DNA of 15,983 bases from Bacteroidota bacterium (GTDB lineage: Bacteria; Bacteroidota; Ignavibacteria; Ignavibacteriales; Ignavibacteriaceae). Within the stretch, counting starts at the first letter, position 1; the number at the start of each line of letters is the position of its first letter. The notes beneath the pieces are model-generated. The model did no database searches, had not been told where the DNA came from, and was given only the letters and a program-made list of their open reading frames with translations. Positions 5,677 through 13,392 of this stretch are shown piece by piece. The stretch is taken from the NCBI GenBank assembly GCA_021778375.1, contig JAJYCM010000032.1, positions 1 to 15,983 of the forward strand, given 5' to 3'. A program made the translations under genes and the position numbers.

Positions 5677-7728
5677 TTACCAAATCTTTACAAGCTTGTT
5701 TTCCGGATTTCGCATTGGATCGCCCGGTTTTACATTAAAAGCTTTCCAGAATGCGGGCGTATTGCTTAATGGGCCATCAACTCTGTAATGTTCCGGTGAA
5801 TGAGGATCGACCTTTACCCTCAGCCTTAATCTTTCAGGTCTGTTTTTTATTTTCCAAATATTTGCAAAAGATAAGAAAAATCTTTGTGCAGGTGTAAACC
5901 CATTTATTTCTTTCCCGCTTTTGTACTCGGCAGTCTTCTTAAATGCATCAAATGAAATATTTATTCCGCCCAGATCTGCAATATTTTCACCTTCGGTTAA
6001 CTTGCCATTGATATGTAAAGTATCAACTGCAACATAGCTATCAAACTGATCGATAATCTTTTGGGCTCTTTTGTCAAAATTTTCTTCATCCGTCTTTGTC
6101 CACCAATCTTTCATATTCCCGGCTCCGTCAAACTGTCTGCCTTGATCATCAAATCCATGGGTCATTTCATGCCCGATTACAGCGCCTATTCCACCATAGT
6201 TAATGGCATCATCAGCTTTAGGATCGAAGAAAGGCGGCTGCAAAATTCCGGCAGGGAAGACTATCTCATTATTTTGAGGATTATAATAGGCGTTAACCGT
6301 CTGAGGTGTCATTCCCCATTCTGTTTTATCAACTGGCTTTCCGATTTTTGCCATGTCCTTTTCAGAATTAAAAATAGATGCGCTTAAAACATTTTCAAAA
6401 TATGAATCTCTATTTATAACTAATCCTTTGTAGCTTTTCCATTTATCCGGATAGCCGATTTTGACGGTAAATTCAGATAGCTTTTTCAAAGCCGCCGTTT
6501 TTGTTTCGGGGCTCATCCATTCAAGTTTTTCAATTCTGGTTTTTAAGGCTGCCATTAAGTTGTGAACTAAATCCAAAGCACGCTTTTTTGCATATGGTGG
6601 AAAGTATTTTTCTACAAATAATTTTCCAAGCTCCATTCCAATCTGCCCGTCTATTGTTCCGAGCACTCGTTTCCAGCGGGGTTGCATTTCTTTTGTTCCA
6701 TTAAGAATCATACCATAAAAATTAAAATTCGCTTCAACAAAAGGGGTGCTCAAATAAGGCTCTGCAGAGCGAATAATATTCCACTTTAAATATTCTTTTA
6801 AAGTTTCAATCGGAATTGTTTTAACAACATTACTTACTTCTTTGAAGAAATCCGGTTGCGCTACATTAATTTCTCCGGGTTTTGGAACCCCTATTAAAGT
6901 GAAATACTCATTCCAATTAAAATCGGATGAAAGCTCGGTCAATTCCTCTACAGTCATTTTATGATAAACATTGTGCGGATCGCGCTCTTCAACCCGTGGC
7001 ATGGAGGCTTTAGCAAGCTGTGTTTCAAGAGCTAATATTTCTTCGGCGGTTTTCATCGCTTTAGTCGAATCATAACCGATTAGCATAAAAGATTTTGTGA
7101 TAAGCTGCGAGTAATTCTCCCTAATAGTTTTAGTGCTCTGATCGTCTTTCAAATAATAGTCCCGATCCGGCATACCTAATCCGCTCTGGTCTAATTGACC
7201 GATATTCATCTTGCTGTTTTTTGCATCGGCTCCTGAACCGAATGCAAATAACGGATTTGAAAATCCCAATTGAATTTTTGCTAATTCCTTATAAAAATCT
7301 TGTAAGTTGTTGATAGCAGTTACAGATTCTAATTCTTTTTGAATTGGGGTAAAACCCTGTTTATCAATTTGAACGGTGTCCATGCCGGTATAGTAAAAAT
7401 CGCCAACTAGTTGCTGGCTGCTTCCTTTTTTCACATTAGATTCTTTTTCTACACTGGATAAAATATTTTTTAACTTATTTAAGTTTTCATCGCCTAGAAT
7501 ATAAAATGATCCCCAACCAGAATATGCGGCTGGTATTTTTGTGTTTTTTAACCAAGTTCCATTTGCATATTCGAAAAAATCTACGGTTGGGCTAACCGTA
7601 GTATCCATGTCCTTTTTGTTAATCTCATCGTTTGCACCTAAACTTTGGCAAAATGATTTGGAAAATATTACTGAGGCAAAAAGAAGCGGGAAGAGTAGGA
7701 TTGAAAAGTTACCCTTAAAATAAGACAT
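5677..7728 (-). CDS. M13 family zinc metallopeptidase (neprilysin/PepO type)
   Basis: A 683-residue secreted zinc endopeptidase that cleaves peptides outside the cytoplasm, near the family's usual ~680 residues. An N-terminal signal segment (about 6-24) is followed by the M13 N-terminal domain (about 45-420) and the catalytic domain. HEMTH (520-524) supplies two zinc-ligand histidines and the catalytic Glu521; ENIAD (581-585) supplies the third ligand Glu581. NAYY (479-482) is the substrate-binding motif. The C-terminal region (HSPEHYRVDGPLSN, then PAFWKAFNVKPGDPM) and terminal KIW match the M13 ending. A GTG three codons upstream (7737) lies inside AGGTGA, which looks like the ribosome site for the ATG at 7728. 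Cys27 is not in a standard lipobox, so lipid anchoring is uncertain. The gene is monocistronic with its own terminator. Confidence 0.93.
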   Translation of the reverse strand: MSYFKGNFSILLFPLLFASVIFSKSFCQSLGANDEINKKDMDTTVSPTVDFFEYANGTWLKNTKIPAAYSGWGSFYILGDENLNKLKNILSSVEKESNVKKGSSQQLVGDFYYTGMDTVQIDKQGFTPIQKELESVTAINNLQDFYKELAKIQLGFSNPLFAFGSGADAKNSKMNIGQLDQSGLGMPDRDYYLKDDQSTKTIRENYSQLITKSFMLIGYDSTKAMKTAEEILALETQLAKASMPRVEERDPHNVYHKMTVEELTELSSDFNWNEYFTLIGVPKPGEINVAQPDFFKEVSNVVKTIPIETLKEYLKWNIIRSAEPYLSTPFVEANFNFYGMILNGTKEMQPRWKRVLGTIDGQIGMELGKLFVEKYFPPYAKKRALDLVHNLMAALKTRIEKLEWMSPETKTAALKKLSEFTVKIGYPDKWKSYKGLVINRDSYFENVLSASIFNSEKDMAKIGKPVDKTEWGMTPQTVNAYYNPQNNEIVFPAGILQPPFFDPKADDAINYGGIGAVIGHEMTHGFDDQGRQFDGAGNMKDWWTKTDEENFDKRAQKIIDQFDSYVAVDTLHINGKLTEGENIADLGGINISFDAFKKTAEYKSGKEINGFTPAQRFFLSFANIWKIKNRPERLRLRVKVDPHSPEHYRVDGPLSNTPAFWKAFNVKPGDPMRNPENKLVKIW

Positions 7729-8116
7729 AATTGTCACCTAATTTAATTTGTAAAATATTAAAGCCGTTTTTTTAGCTTAATTAAAAATATAAAAATTTTG
7801 AATAAATATTTACTTAATTGTGAAGAATGGCTTAATTATAATTTTACCGGATGATATTTCCTCTCTAAAAAAGTGGGAAATTCGAAAAGAATTTGATTAT
7901 TCCCACATTCAAAAGTTGCCTCAGAAAGTTTAACCTGCCTAAAAGATTTACCGTAAATATTAAATATATACCGCTGTTCATATTTTTTTTGTAACTGAAT
8001 TTAGGCTTTGTATTTTTGGAGGGTAAATTAGAGTTCACTTATCACAAAAACGATCAGGTGAAAATTTTCCTCATAAAGGAAATATTCAATTAAAACTTAA
8101 TATTAAAGGTATTATT
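7729..8116. other. Divergent intergenic region, peptidase and NTF2-like genes
   Basis: About 390 bp without a gene. GTGGGAA (7873-7879) and TTCCCAC (7900-7906) form a 7-bp inverted repeat, with an inner AAATT/AATTT pair in its 20-base loop. The promoter for the plus-strand gene is at 7988-8018. A small hairpin (TTTCCT 8066-8071 with AGGAAA 8077-8082) lies in its leader. No clear promoter for the peptidase was found. Confidence 0.45.
7988..8018 (+). promoter_or_regulatory. Bacteroidota-type promoter for the NTF2-like gene
   Basis: TTTG (7988-7991) is followed after 19 nt by TATTTTTG (8011-8018), matching the Bacteroidota -33/-7 consensus (TTTG, TAnnTTTG). The predicted leader to the ATG at 8117 is about 90 nt. 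AAAGG at 8105-8109 is a good ribosome site. Confidence 0.55.
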
Positions 8117-8563
8117 ATGAAAACCACAAAAACATTATTGCTTGCCATTTCACTTTTACTTCTTCCATTGTCTGCCTTTGCAGCCAGTAGTTCATCTAGC
8201 AGCGACCAGAGCGATGTTGAACAAGCTGTTACTAATTTTGTCAAAAGCGTTGACTCAAAAAATTCCGCCGAACTTCAAAAAGTTTTATTTACAGATGGGT
8301 CATTCCTTACTTATAGTACTTTTTCTAATAAGATTGAACATTATTCCGCAGACCAGTTTATTAATTTAGTTAAAAGCGGACAAAAAGGAGGCTGGGTTAG
8401 AAATGTAAATTTTGTTTCAGTCGATGTTGATGGAAACACAGCGATTGCTAAAGTTAATATTACAGACCCAAGATTAAAAGAAACTGGTTTTGTTACTCTT
8501 GTTAAAGATAACGGAACATGGAAAATTGCAGGTGAAGTTTCGACTTTGGGATTAAATAAATAA
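8117..8563 (+). CDS. Secreted NTF2-like protein (putative lumazine-binding family)
   Basis: A 148-residue protein with a clear signal peptide (residues 1-22 or 23, ending SAFA) followed by a serine run (24-29) and a single NTF2-like domain. The visible pattern is an N-terminal helix pair (DVEQAVTNFVKSVDSKNSAE), a FTDGSFLTY strand, and the closing strand set GFVTLVKDNGTWKIAGEVS, as in SnoaL/DUF4440 and the 'putative lumazine-binding' family. Those family names are historical and do not prove ligand binding; the cellular role is unknown. The length suits one domain with no partner. It has its own promoter and a hairpin after the stop, so it appears to be a single-gene unit acting in the periplasm or outside the cell. 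Confidence 0.75.
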   Translation: MKTTKTLLLAISLLLLPLSAFAASSSSSSDQSDVEQAVTNFVKSVDSKNSAELQKVLFTDGSFLTYSTFSNKIEHYSADQFINLVKSGQKGGWVRNVNFVSVDVDGNTAIAKVNITDPRLKETGFVTLVKDNGTWKIAGEVSTLGLNK

Positions 8564-8580
8564 TAGTTCCTCTTCTTGTT

Positions 8581-8624
8581 TAACCGGTGCAGGTATATTT
8601 CTTTTAGATATATCACACCGGTTA
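8581..8624 (+). terminator. Terminator-like hairpin after the NTF2-like gene
   Basis: TAACCGGTG (8581-8589) pairs over 9 bp with CACCGGTTA (8616-8624), enclosing a 26-nt loop that can itself partly pair (GTATAT/ATATAT). The tail TCTATTTT is only partly T-rich. It is placed correctly, 18 bp past the stop codon. Confidence 0.5.
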
Positions 8625-8681
8625 TCTATTTTAAATAATAATTTTCATTTTATAATATTGTCGTTTAAGTTTTTGACTGTC

Positions 8682-8744
8682 TGCCGGTAGAGGCTGTTGC
8701 AAACTACAAAATGTCATTTCGACCGGAGGGAGAAATCCCATTTT
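8682..8744. repeat. Dispersed repeat unit A (GTCATTTCGA...GAGAAATCCC)
   Basis: This stretch matches 14546-14604 along most of its length: TGCCG, a CTGTTGC block, then GTCATTTCGACC, a purine core (GGAGGGA versus GAAGGGA) and GAAATCCCATTT. ATTTC and GAAAT form short inverted arms. Further right, TGCAACGCTC at 8783-8792 is an imperfect inverse of GAGGCTGTTGCA at 8690-8701, so a larger element of about 100 bp is possible. The whole gap 8564-8891 holds no gene besides this and the hairpin before it. Confidence 0.7.
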
Positions 8745-8891
8745 AGACAGTTTTGAGACCTCTCTTTACGAATAGGAGAGTTCTGCAACGCTCTTTGTAG
8801 GCAAGCTTACCGCGTTATGTGTTTCACATCTATTAAAACTTAAATGAAAATGGAATTACTTTTTCTTTGGATAATTTTCTGTTAGTTATTG

Positions 8892-9353
8892 ATGGATAAC
8901 ATTTCTTTTATACACGTTGTATGGGTAGCTGTTTGTGCCGGAATTATTGGTACTGCAGGTATGGAGTTCGCTTTGCAAGGCATTACAAAATCCGGTATTG
9001 TAAATGCAGATATGACGCGCGCTCTTGGTAGTCTTTTTACAAAATCACGGAAATATTCTTATCGTATCGGTATTATTCTGCAAGCTATATCGGGAATTAT
9101 TTTTGCTTTCATTTATATCTTTGCCTTTCTATTAATCAATCCTCATGATTTTATTAATTTTATCGGCGTGGGAATTTTGATGGGTTTTATCCAAGGAACC
9201 GTTGTAGGTTTTGTACTTGTGGCAGCAGTTGCAGAAAATCATCCACTGCCGGAGTTTAGACATGCCGGGTTTTCTGTTGCCTTAGCTCATTGGGCAGGGC
9301 ATTTGGTTTACGGCTTTTTAGTAAGTGTAGTATTTTATTTAATTGGTTTCTAA
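8892..9353 (+). CDS. Four-helix integral membrane protein of unknown function
   Basis: A 153-residue protein with four likely transmembrane helices (about residues 8-26, 58-82, 88-112 and 126-151). I do not recognise the family. The stretch after helix 3 is histidine-rich (His117, His124, His133, His137), with HPLPEFRHAGF leading into a helix containing ALAHWAGHLVYG. Such spacing could bind metal or heme but is not a motif I can assign. An in-frame TTG directly before the ATG is not preferred as start; no strong ribosome site is visible for either. The stop codon overlaps the stop of the convergent rseP gene. Confidence 0.65.
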   Translation: MDNISFIHVVWVAVCAGIIGTAGMEFALQGITKSGIVNADMTRALGSLFTKSRKYSYRIGIILQAISGIIFAFIYIFAFLLINPHDFINFIGVGILMGFIQGTVVGFVLVAAVAENHPLPEFRHAGFSVALAHWAGHLVYGFLVSVVFYLIGF

Positions 9354-10711
9354 AATTTTAAGCTTATTATATCGTTATAAATTATAAACGCCATCAACAA
9401 AAGCAAAATCACAAATCCTGCATTCTGAATTGCAATTTTTACCTTTATCGGTATTTCCTTTTTCGTTATGCCTTCAATTAAGATCATAATCAAATGACCT
9501 CCGTCCAACGCAGGAAAAGGGAAGATGTTTATAATAGCAAGACTTAAGCTTAAAAATGCTAGGAAGAAAACAAAGCTTAAAATTCCATTATCTGCAGATT
9601 TAACCGCATACTGTGCAATCTTTATAGGTCCACCAAAGGCTTTCCCAAATGCAATTTTCCCTGAAAAAACTTTTCCGACCATTTGAAAAGTTAATTGCGT
9701 ATAGATGGCAATATCTTTTGCTCCGTAATAAAATGATTCGAAAAAACCATAAGTCTTAAATTCGACAGGACCGGTAAATTCCTCAGCTAAACCAATTCCG
9801 ATCATTCCATCTGCCCCTGGCGTAACGGATAAGTTTAACGTGTCTTTGTCTCTTAGAACACTTATTGGCATAGGTGTGTTTTTATGCCCGGAAATTATGT
9901 GTGTGACTTCCTGGCTTGTAAAAATAGGAGTATTATTCAGTGAAACGAATACATCGCCTGCTTTTAAACCGGCCTTACTTGCCGGCGAATTAGGAAGTAC
10001 TTGAACAATTCCTGCTTTTATGCCTTCCGGAATTAAAAATAATTCCTTGCTTTCGTCAGAAGGAACTTTTGAGCGTGGAACCATGATTGTTTCATCGATT
10101 CCGTTTCTTTGAATTGCGAAATTTAAGTTCTGTCCAAGATATTTTAAGAATATGTCTGACTTAACATTTTCCCAGTTTTCTACCGGAGTGCTGTTGATGG
10201 ATAGAATTTTATCGTTAATCTTAAAGCCAAGTGAGTCAGCTTTGCTATGCGGTAAAACGTAACCTATTGTAGTAGTTTTAGTAGTTTCTTTTCCTCTGTA
10301 AAAATTTGACCACCAAAAAACCATGAGGGCAAGAAGTAAGTTCATAACTACTCCTGCAGTAATTACGATTACTTTTTTCCATGTTGGCTGAACTCTAAAC
10401 TCGTAAGGTTTTGGTTCTTCGTTTGCAAATTCAGTATCAAAACTTTCGTCAACCATACCGGCAATCTTCACATATCCACCGAGAGGAAGAAGGCTCAATC
10501 TGTAATCGGTATTACCTTGCCCGTCAAAATCTTTAGGTAAATCTCCAAATGTAAAACCATTTATTTTATTCCAACCGAAAAGCCTTTTTCCAAATCCGAT
10601 TGCAAAAACATCTGCGCGCATCCCAAGCAGCTTTGCCGCGGCAAAATGCCCAAACTCATGAATAAAAACTAAGATTCCGATAGTTATAGCAAAATAGATA
10701 ATATAATCCAT
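9350..10711 (-). CDS. rseP: RseP-type site-2 intramembrane zinc protease (M50)
   Basis: A 453-residue integral membrane protease that cuts substrates inside the inner membrane, typically anti-sigma factors during envelope stress and remnant signal peptides. HEFGH (18-22) in the first helix gives two zinc-ligand histidines and the catalytic Glu19. The second zinc site is in NIFPFPALDGG, starting at Asn395, with Asp403 as third ligand. Between them are two PDZ domains (about 145-215 and 228-300); the second contains NSPASKAGLKAGDVFVSLN. Length and order match RseP. It starts 18 bp after dxr, and its ribosome site (AAAGGAG) lies against the dxr stop, so the two are an operon, an arrangement common across bacteria. 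The stop codon overlaps that of the convergent membrane protein gene. Confidence 0.93.
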   Translation of the reverse strand: MDYIIYFAITIGILVFIHEFGHFAAAKLLGMRADVFAIGFGKRLFGWNKINGFTFGDLPKDFDGQGNTDYRLSLLPLGGYVKIAGMVDESFDTEFANEEPKPYEFRVQPTWKKVIVITAGVVMNLLLALMVFWWSNFYRGKETTKTTTIGYVLPHSKADSLGFKINDKILSINSTPVENWENVKSDIFLKYLGQNLNFAIQRNGIDETIMVPRSKVPSDESKELFLIPEGIKAGIVQVLPNSPASKAGLKAGDVFVSLNNTPIFTSQEVTHIISGHKNTPMPISVLRDKDTLNLSVTPGADGMIGIGLAEEFTGPVEFKTYGFFESFYYGAKDIAIYTQLTFQMVGKVFSGKIAFGKAFGGPIKIAQYAVKSADNGILSFVFFLAFLSLSLAIINIFPFPALDGGHLIMILIEGITKKEIPIKVKIAIQNAGFVILLLLMAFIIYNDIISLKF

Positions 10712-10729
10712 TGAAACAGATGCTCCTTT

Positions 10730-11872
10730 TTAATTTAACCCGGACACAAATTCTCTTGTCAGCCGGTCACATTCGTAAATAGTTACTAAATCAGGGGATT
10801 TATGATTTTCAATTTTTTCCAAAGCTTTATATATAAAACTTGGGATTGTGGTAAACTTAATTTTCCCGCTCAAAAATTTATCAACCGCTATTTCATTTGC
10901 CGCATTAAGAATACATGGAGCGGTTCCACCCGCATCTAAGGCTGAGTATGCAAGATTTAAACATTCAAACTTTTCAATATCAGGTTCGAAAAAAGATAAA
11001 TTTCCGATCTTTGGGAGGTTAGTTCTTTCAAAATTATTTTTACAGCGCTCCGGATAGGTAAGAGCATATTGAATCGGCAATTTCATATCCGGCAATCCGA
11101 GTTGTGCTTTAATTGATCCATCTGTAAACTGAACCATTGAATGAATAATTGACTGCGGATGAACTACTACGTCAATTTTATCTTTGGTCATTCCGAAAAG
11201 CCAACGCGCTTCTATCACCTCTAAACCTTTATTCATTAAAGTTGCAGAATCAATCGTAATTTTGTTTCCCATCTTCCAATTAGGATGGTTAAGTGCTTCT
11301 TCAACAGTAATTTCATTAAACGTATTTTTATTCTTATTCAAAAAAGGTCCGCCGGATGCTGTAATAATTAACTTCTCAACGCTCGCTTTATTTTCGCCTT
11401 CGAGACATTGAAAAATCGCGCTGTGCTCAGAGTCAACCGGTATTAGTTTTGAATTATATTTTTCACAAAGGCTTGTAATTAATTCTCCGGCAACAACTAA
11501 GGTCTCTTTGTTTGCAAGCGCAATTGTTTTGCCCCGCTTAATTGCTTCGATAGTCGGCGCTAACCCGTTAGAACCAACAATAGCGCCTACAAAAATGTCA
11601 TAATCAAAATTTGCAGCCACCTCGAGCAATCCCGAATTTCCGGTAAGAACCTTGCACTTATTTCCGATTTTATCTCTTAACCGTTTGCCAAGAATTTCAT
11701 CTCTTACAACTACTATGCGAGGCTTAAATTCATCAATCTGTATCTCAAGCAAGTCTATTCTTGTGTTAGATGTAAGAGCGGCGACTTCAAATTTATCAGG
11801 AAAATCTCTGATCACATTTAAAGTGTTTTTTCCTATAGACCCAGTAGAGCCCAAAATTAAAACTTTTTTCAT
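10730..11872 (-). CDS. dxr: 1-deoxy-D-xylulose 5-phosphate reductoisomerase
   Basis: Cytoplasmic enzyme of the methylerythritol phosphate pathway that converts 1-deoxy-D-xylulose 5-phosphate to 2-C-methyl-D-erythritol 4-phosphate with NADPH and a divalent metal. The 380-residue protein has the usual length. GSTGSIG (8-14) is the NADPH-binding loop and LANKETLV (119-126) follows. Metal ligands are Asp147 and Glu149 in PVDSEHSA and Glu218 in LMNKGLE. TASGGPF (171-177), HPNWKMGNKITIDSA (196-210) and HPQSIIHSMVQF (238-249) complete the active site. It is first in a dxr-rseP operon, with a Bacteroidota-like promoter at 11893-11924 that predicts a short leader of about 15 nt. The ribosome site is weak. 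Confidence 0.96.
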   Translation of the reverse strand: MKKVLILGSTGSIGKNTLNVIRDFPDKFEVAALTSNTRIDLLEIQIDEFKPRIVVVRDEILGKRLRDKIGNKCKVLTGNSGLLEVAANFDYDIFVGAIVGSNGLAPTIEAIKRGKTIALANKETLVVAGELITSLCEKYNSKLIPVDSEHSAIFQCLEGENKASVEKLIITASGGPFLNKNKNTFNEITVEEALNHPNWKMGNKITIDSATLMNKGLEVIEARWLFGMTKDKIDVVVHPQSIIHSMVQFTDGSIKAQLGLPDMKLPIQYALTYPERCKNNFERTNLPKIGNLSFFEPDIEKFECLNLAYSALDAGGTAPCILNAANEIAVDKFLSGKIKFTTIPSFIYKALEKIENHKSPDLVTIYECDRLTREFVSGLN

Positions 11873-11892
11873 AAACTCAATTAATTAAGAAC

Positions 11893-11924
11893 CAAAAGTA
11901 AAGAAGATTGGTTTTGGAATCAAT
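11893..11924 (-). promoter_or_regulatory. Bacteroidota-type promoter for dxr-rseP
   Basis: On the minus strand ATTG (11924-11921) precedes TACTTTTG (11900-11893) with 20 nt between them, the same geometry as the aldolase promoter. An overlapping inverted repeat ATTTGA-TTTG-TCAAAT (11928-11943) lies just upstream. Confidence 0.5.
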
Positions 11925-12068
11925 GTTATTTGATTTGTCAAATCCAGAAATCATTTACACTCCAATAATGTTTTACAGCACATTAAAAAAAGAGTCTTTG
12001 AAAATAATAATGATAAAAATTATTTTAACTTAAATAATTAACCTTTTCATTATTATAACAGAAATTAT

Positions 12069-13217
12069 ATGAAATCATTAAAACTTGGGTTGGTTTTATT
12101 AATTCTGGGCGTTACCGCTAATCAAAACTTTGCGTTACCACGGTATGCCCTAAGAATGGGTGCGCAATGCATTGACTGCCATATTGATCCTTCCGGCGGC
12201 GCTATGCGTAACCGCGGCGGTTGGCATTATGGTCTTAGGGTATTGCCTCTTGTCTCTCCCAGAGAAAGAGATAAAGACCTTACGATGGATGATTATATAG
12301 GAAAAAATATTCAATTCGGTCTTGACTACCGCTCGCAATATATTTACTCTCAACAATTAGGCAAAACGACATTTCAGAAAATGCAAGGCTCTATGTATGT
12401 AAATGTGAAAGTACTGGATAGCATTGATATCTACAGTAATTATGATTTTGTTAATGCTGATTGGACTGGATTTGTCATTGCCCATATTCTCCCTAATTCA
12501 AGTTATGTTAAAGCCGGTAGTTTTGTCCCCGATTACGGAGTATTGCTTGATGATCATACTGCGTACACTCGAGGAGGTGATCTTGGATATTTATTTACCA
12601 CAAATACGCGGCAAGGTTTAATATTTGACCCTCGCTATAATGTTACAGGTGTTGAAGTCGGCTATAATATCTCAGATTTCGGATTGTTTACCGCAAGTGT
12701 GGGCGCTCCGGTTTCACTTAATTTTCAAAGCGATCCGGCTTATACTGCCAGCATTCATTTCTCTCCTGTTATTGCAAATAAAGTCGCTTTAATGTTCGGC
12801 GGGTCTTTCACAAACTTTTCGGGACCACTAATTTACACACAGGTGCCCTCCGAGCATAAGGTAAATATGTACGGTGGATTTTTAGGCTTTGGTGTCGATA
12901 ATTTTACTCTTATAGGCGAATATGATATTGCCCAGGATTATATCCTTACAGGTACGAAATCAAGCGCACAAATGCTGGAGGCTTCTTATGTATTATTCAA
13001 AGGATTAGAGACTGTTCTTAGGTATGATAGATTTGATCCAAATATTAACGTAACAAATGATGATGTGTCAAGATTAGTTGCAGGATTTAGCTTTTATCCT
13101 TTCAGCTTTATTGAACTTATTCCTGAATACCGATTTCAATTTGCGCATCAGCAGCCAAACCAACCGCCTCTTCCTAAACAAGATTCAGCGCTGCTTCAAT
13201 TCCATTTTTATTATTAA
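12069..13217 (+). CDS. Outer-membrane barrel with N-terminal CxxCH heme motif
   Basis: A 382-residue protein with a signal peptide (about 1-22) followed at once by YALRMGAQCIDCHIDPSGG (26-44), in which Cys34, Cys37 and His38 form one c-type heme site, and then AMRNRGGWHYG (45-55). From about residue 78 to the end, strands alternate in outer-membrane-barrel fashion (IQFGLDYRSQYIYS, SMYVNVKVLD), and the protein ends LLQFHFYY with aromatic residues. It shares the plan of the 3884-5212 product (signal, single heme, barrel) but the heme surroundings differ: CHIDPSGG here, CHYVYPELTPFG there. It belongs to a separate heme-barrel family that I cannot name. It may pass electrons across the outer membrane (inference). 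The gene stands alone, without a clear promoter or ribosome site. Confidence 0.7.
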   Translation: MKSLKLGLVLLILGVTANQNFALPRYALRMGAQCIDCHIDPSGGAMRNRGGWHYGLRVLPLVSPRERDKDLTMDDYIGKNIQFGLDYRSQYIYSQQLGKTTFQKMQGSMYVNVKVLDSIDIYSNYDFVNADWTGFVIAHILPNSSYVKAGSFVPDYGVLLDDHTAYTRGGDLGYLFTTNTRQGLIFDPRYNVTGVEVGYNISDFGLFTASVGAPVSLNFQSDPAYTASIHFSPVIANKVALMFGGSFTNFSGPLIYTQVPSEHKVNMYGGFLGFGVDNFTLIGEYDIAQDYILTGTKSSAQMLEASYVLFKGLETVLRYDRFDPNINVTNDDVSRLVAGFSFYPFSFIELIPEYRFQFAHQQPNQPPLPKQDSALLQFHFYY

Positions 13218-13279
13218 TTCACCTTACGCAAGTTGTAGCACTTCCTCCTCAACTTGCCCATACAACTTCCTCCCCGTAG

Positions 13280-13297
13280 CCCAGACTTCAGTCTGGG
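13280..13297. repeat. Perfect hairpin CCCAGAC-TTCA-GTCTGGG
   Basis: A 7-bp perfect inverted repeat with a 4-base loop lies 60 bp past the heme-barrel gene and between it and the convergent desaturase. Similar GCCCAGACTTnAGTCTGGG palindromes are, from memory, dispersed repeats in several bacterial phyla. No T-run follows on either strand, so it is not a standard terminator. Confidence 0.5.
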
Positions 13298-13357
13298 AAA
13301 TAAAATATAGTGTTTTTGTATTGCCCCTGACTGCCTACTCCTTACTTTTCCCCGCTT

Positions 13358-13392
13358 GTCACTCGTCACTAGTTACTCGTTACTACTTACAC
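13358..13392. repeat. Short tandem repeat, 7-bp unit GTYACTM
   Basis: GTCACTC, GTCACTA, GTTACTC and GTTACTA run head to tail (13358-13385), followed by a decayed CTTACAC (13386-13392). The stop codon of the desaturase gene (13387-13389) lies in the last, degenerate unit. Confidence 0.7.

Noticed and set aside
7873..7906. GTGGGAA...TTCCCAC as a riboswitch or T-box leader.
   Set aside because: It is outside the predicted transcript of the plus-strand gene, about 145 bp from the peptidase start, and shows no further conserved structure that I can recognise.
11928..11943. ATTTGA-TTTG-TCAAAT as an FNR box upstream of dxr.
   Set aside because: The TTGA/TCAA half-sites are only four bases apart, whereas an FNR site (TTGAT-N4-ATCAA) has six between them. 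It also overlaps the edge of the proposed -33 element of a housekeeping gene.
13280..13297. CCCAGAC/GTCTGGG hairpin as the terminator of the second heme-barrel gene.
   Set aside because: No T-run follows on either strand; it fits a dispersed palindromic repeat better.
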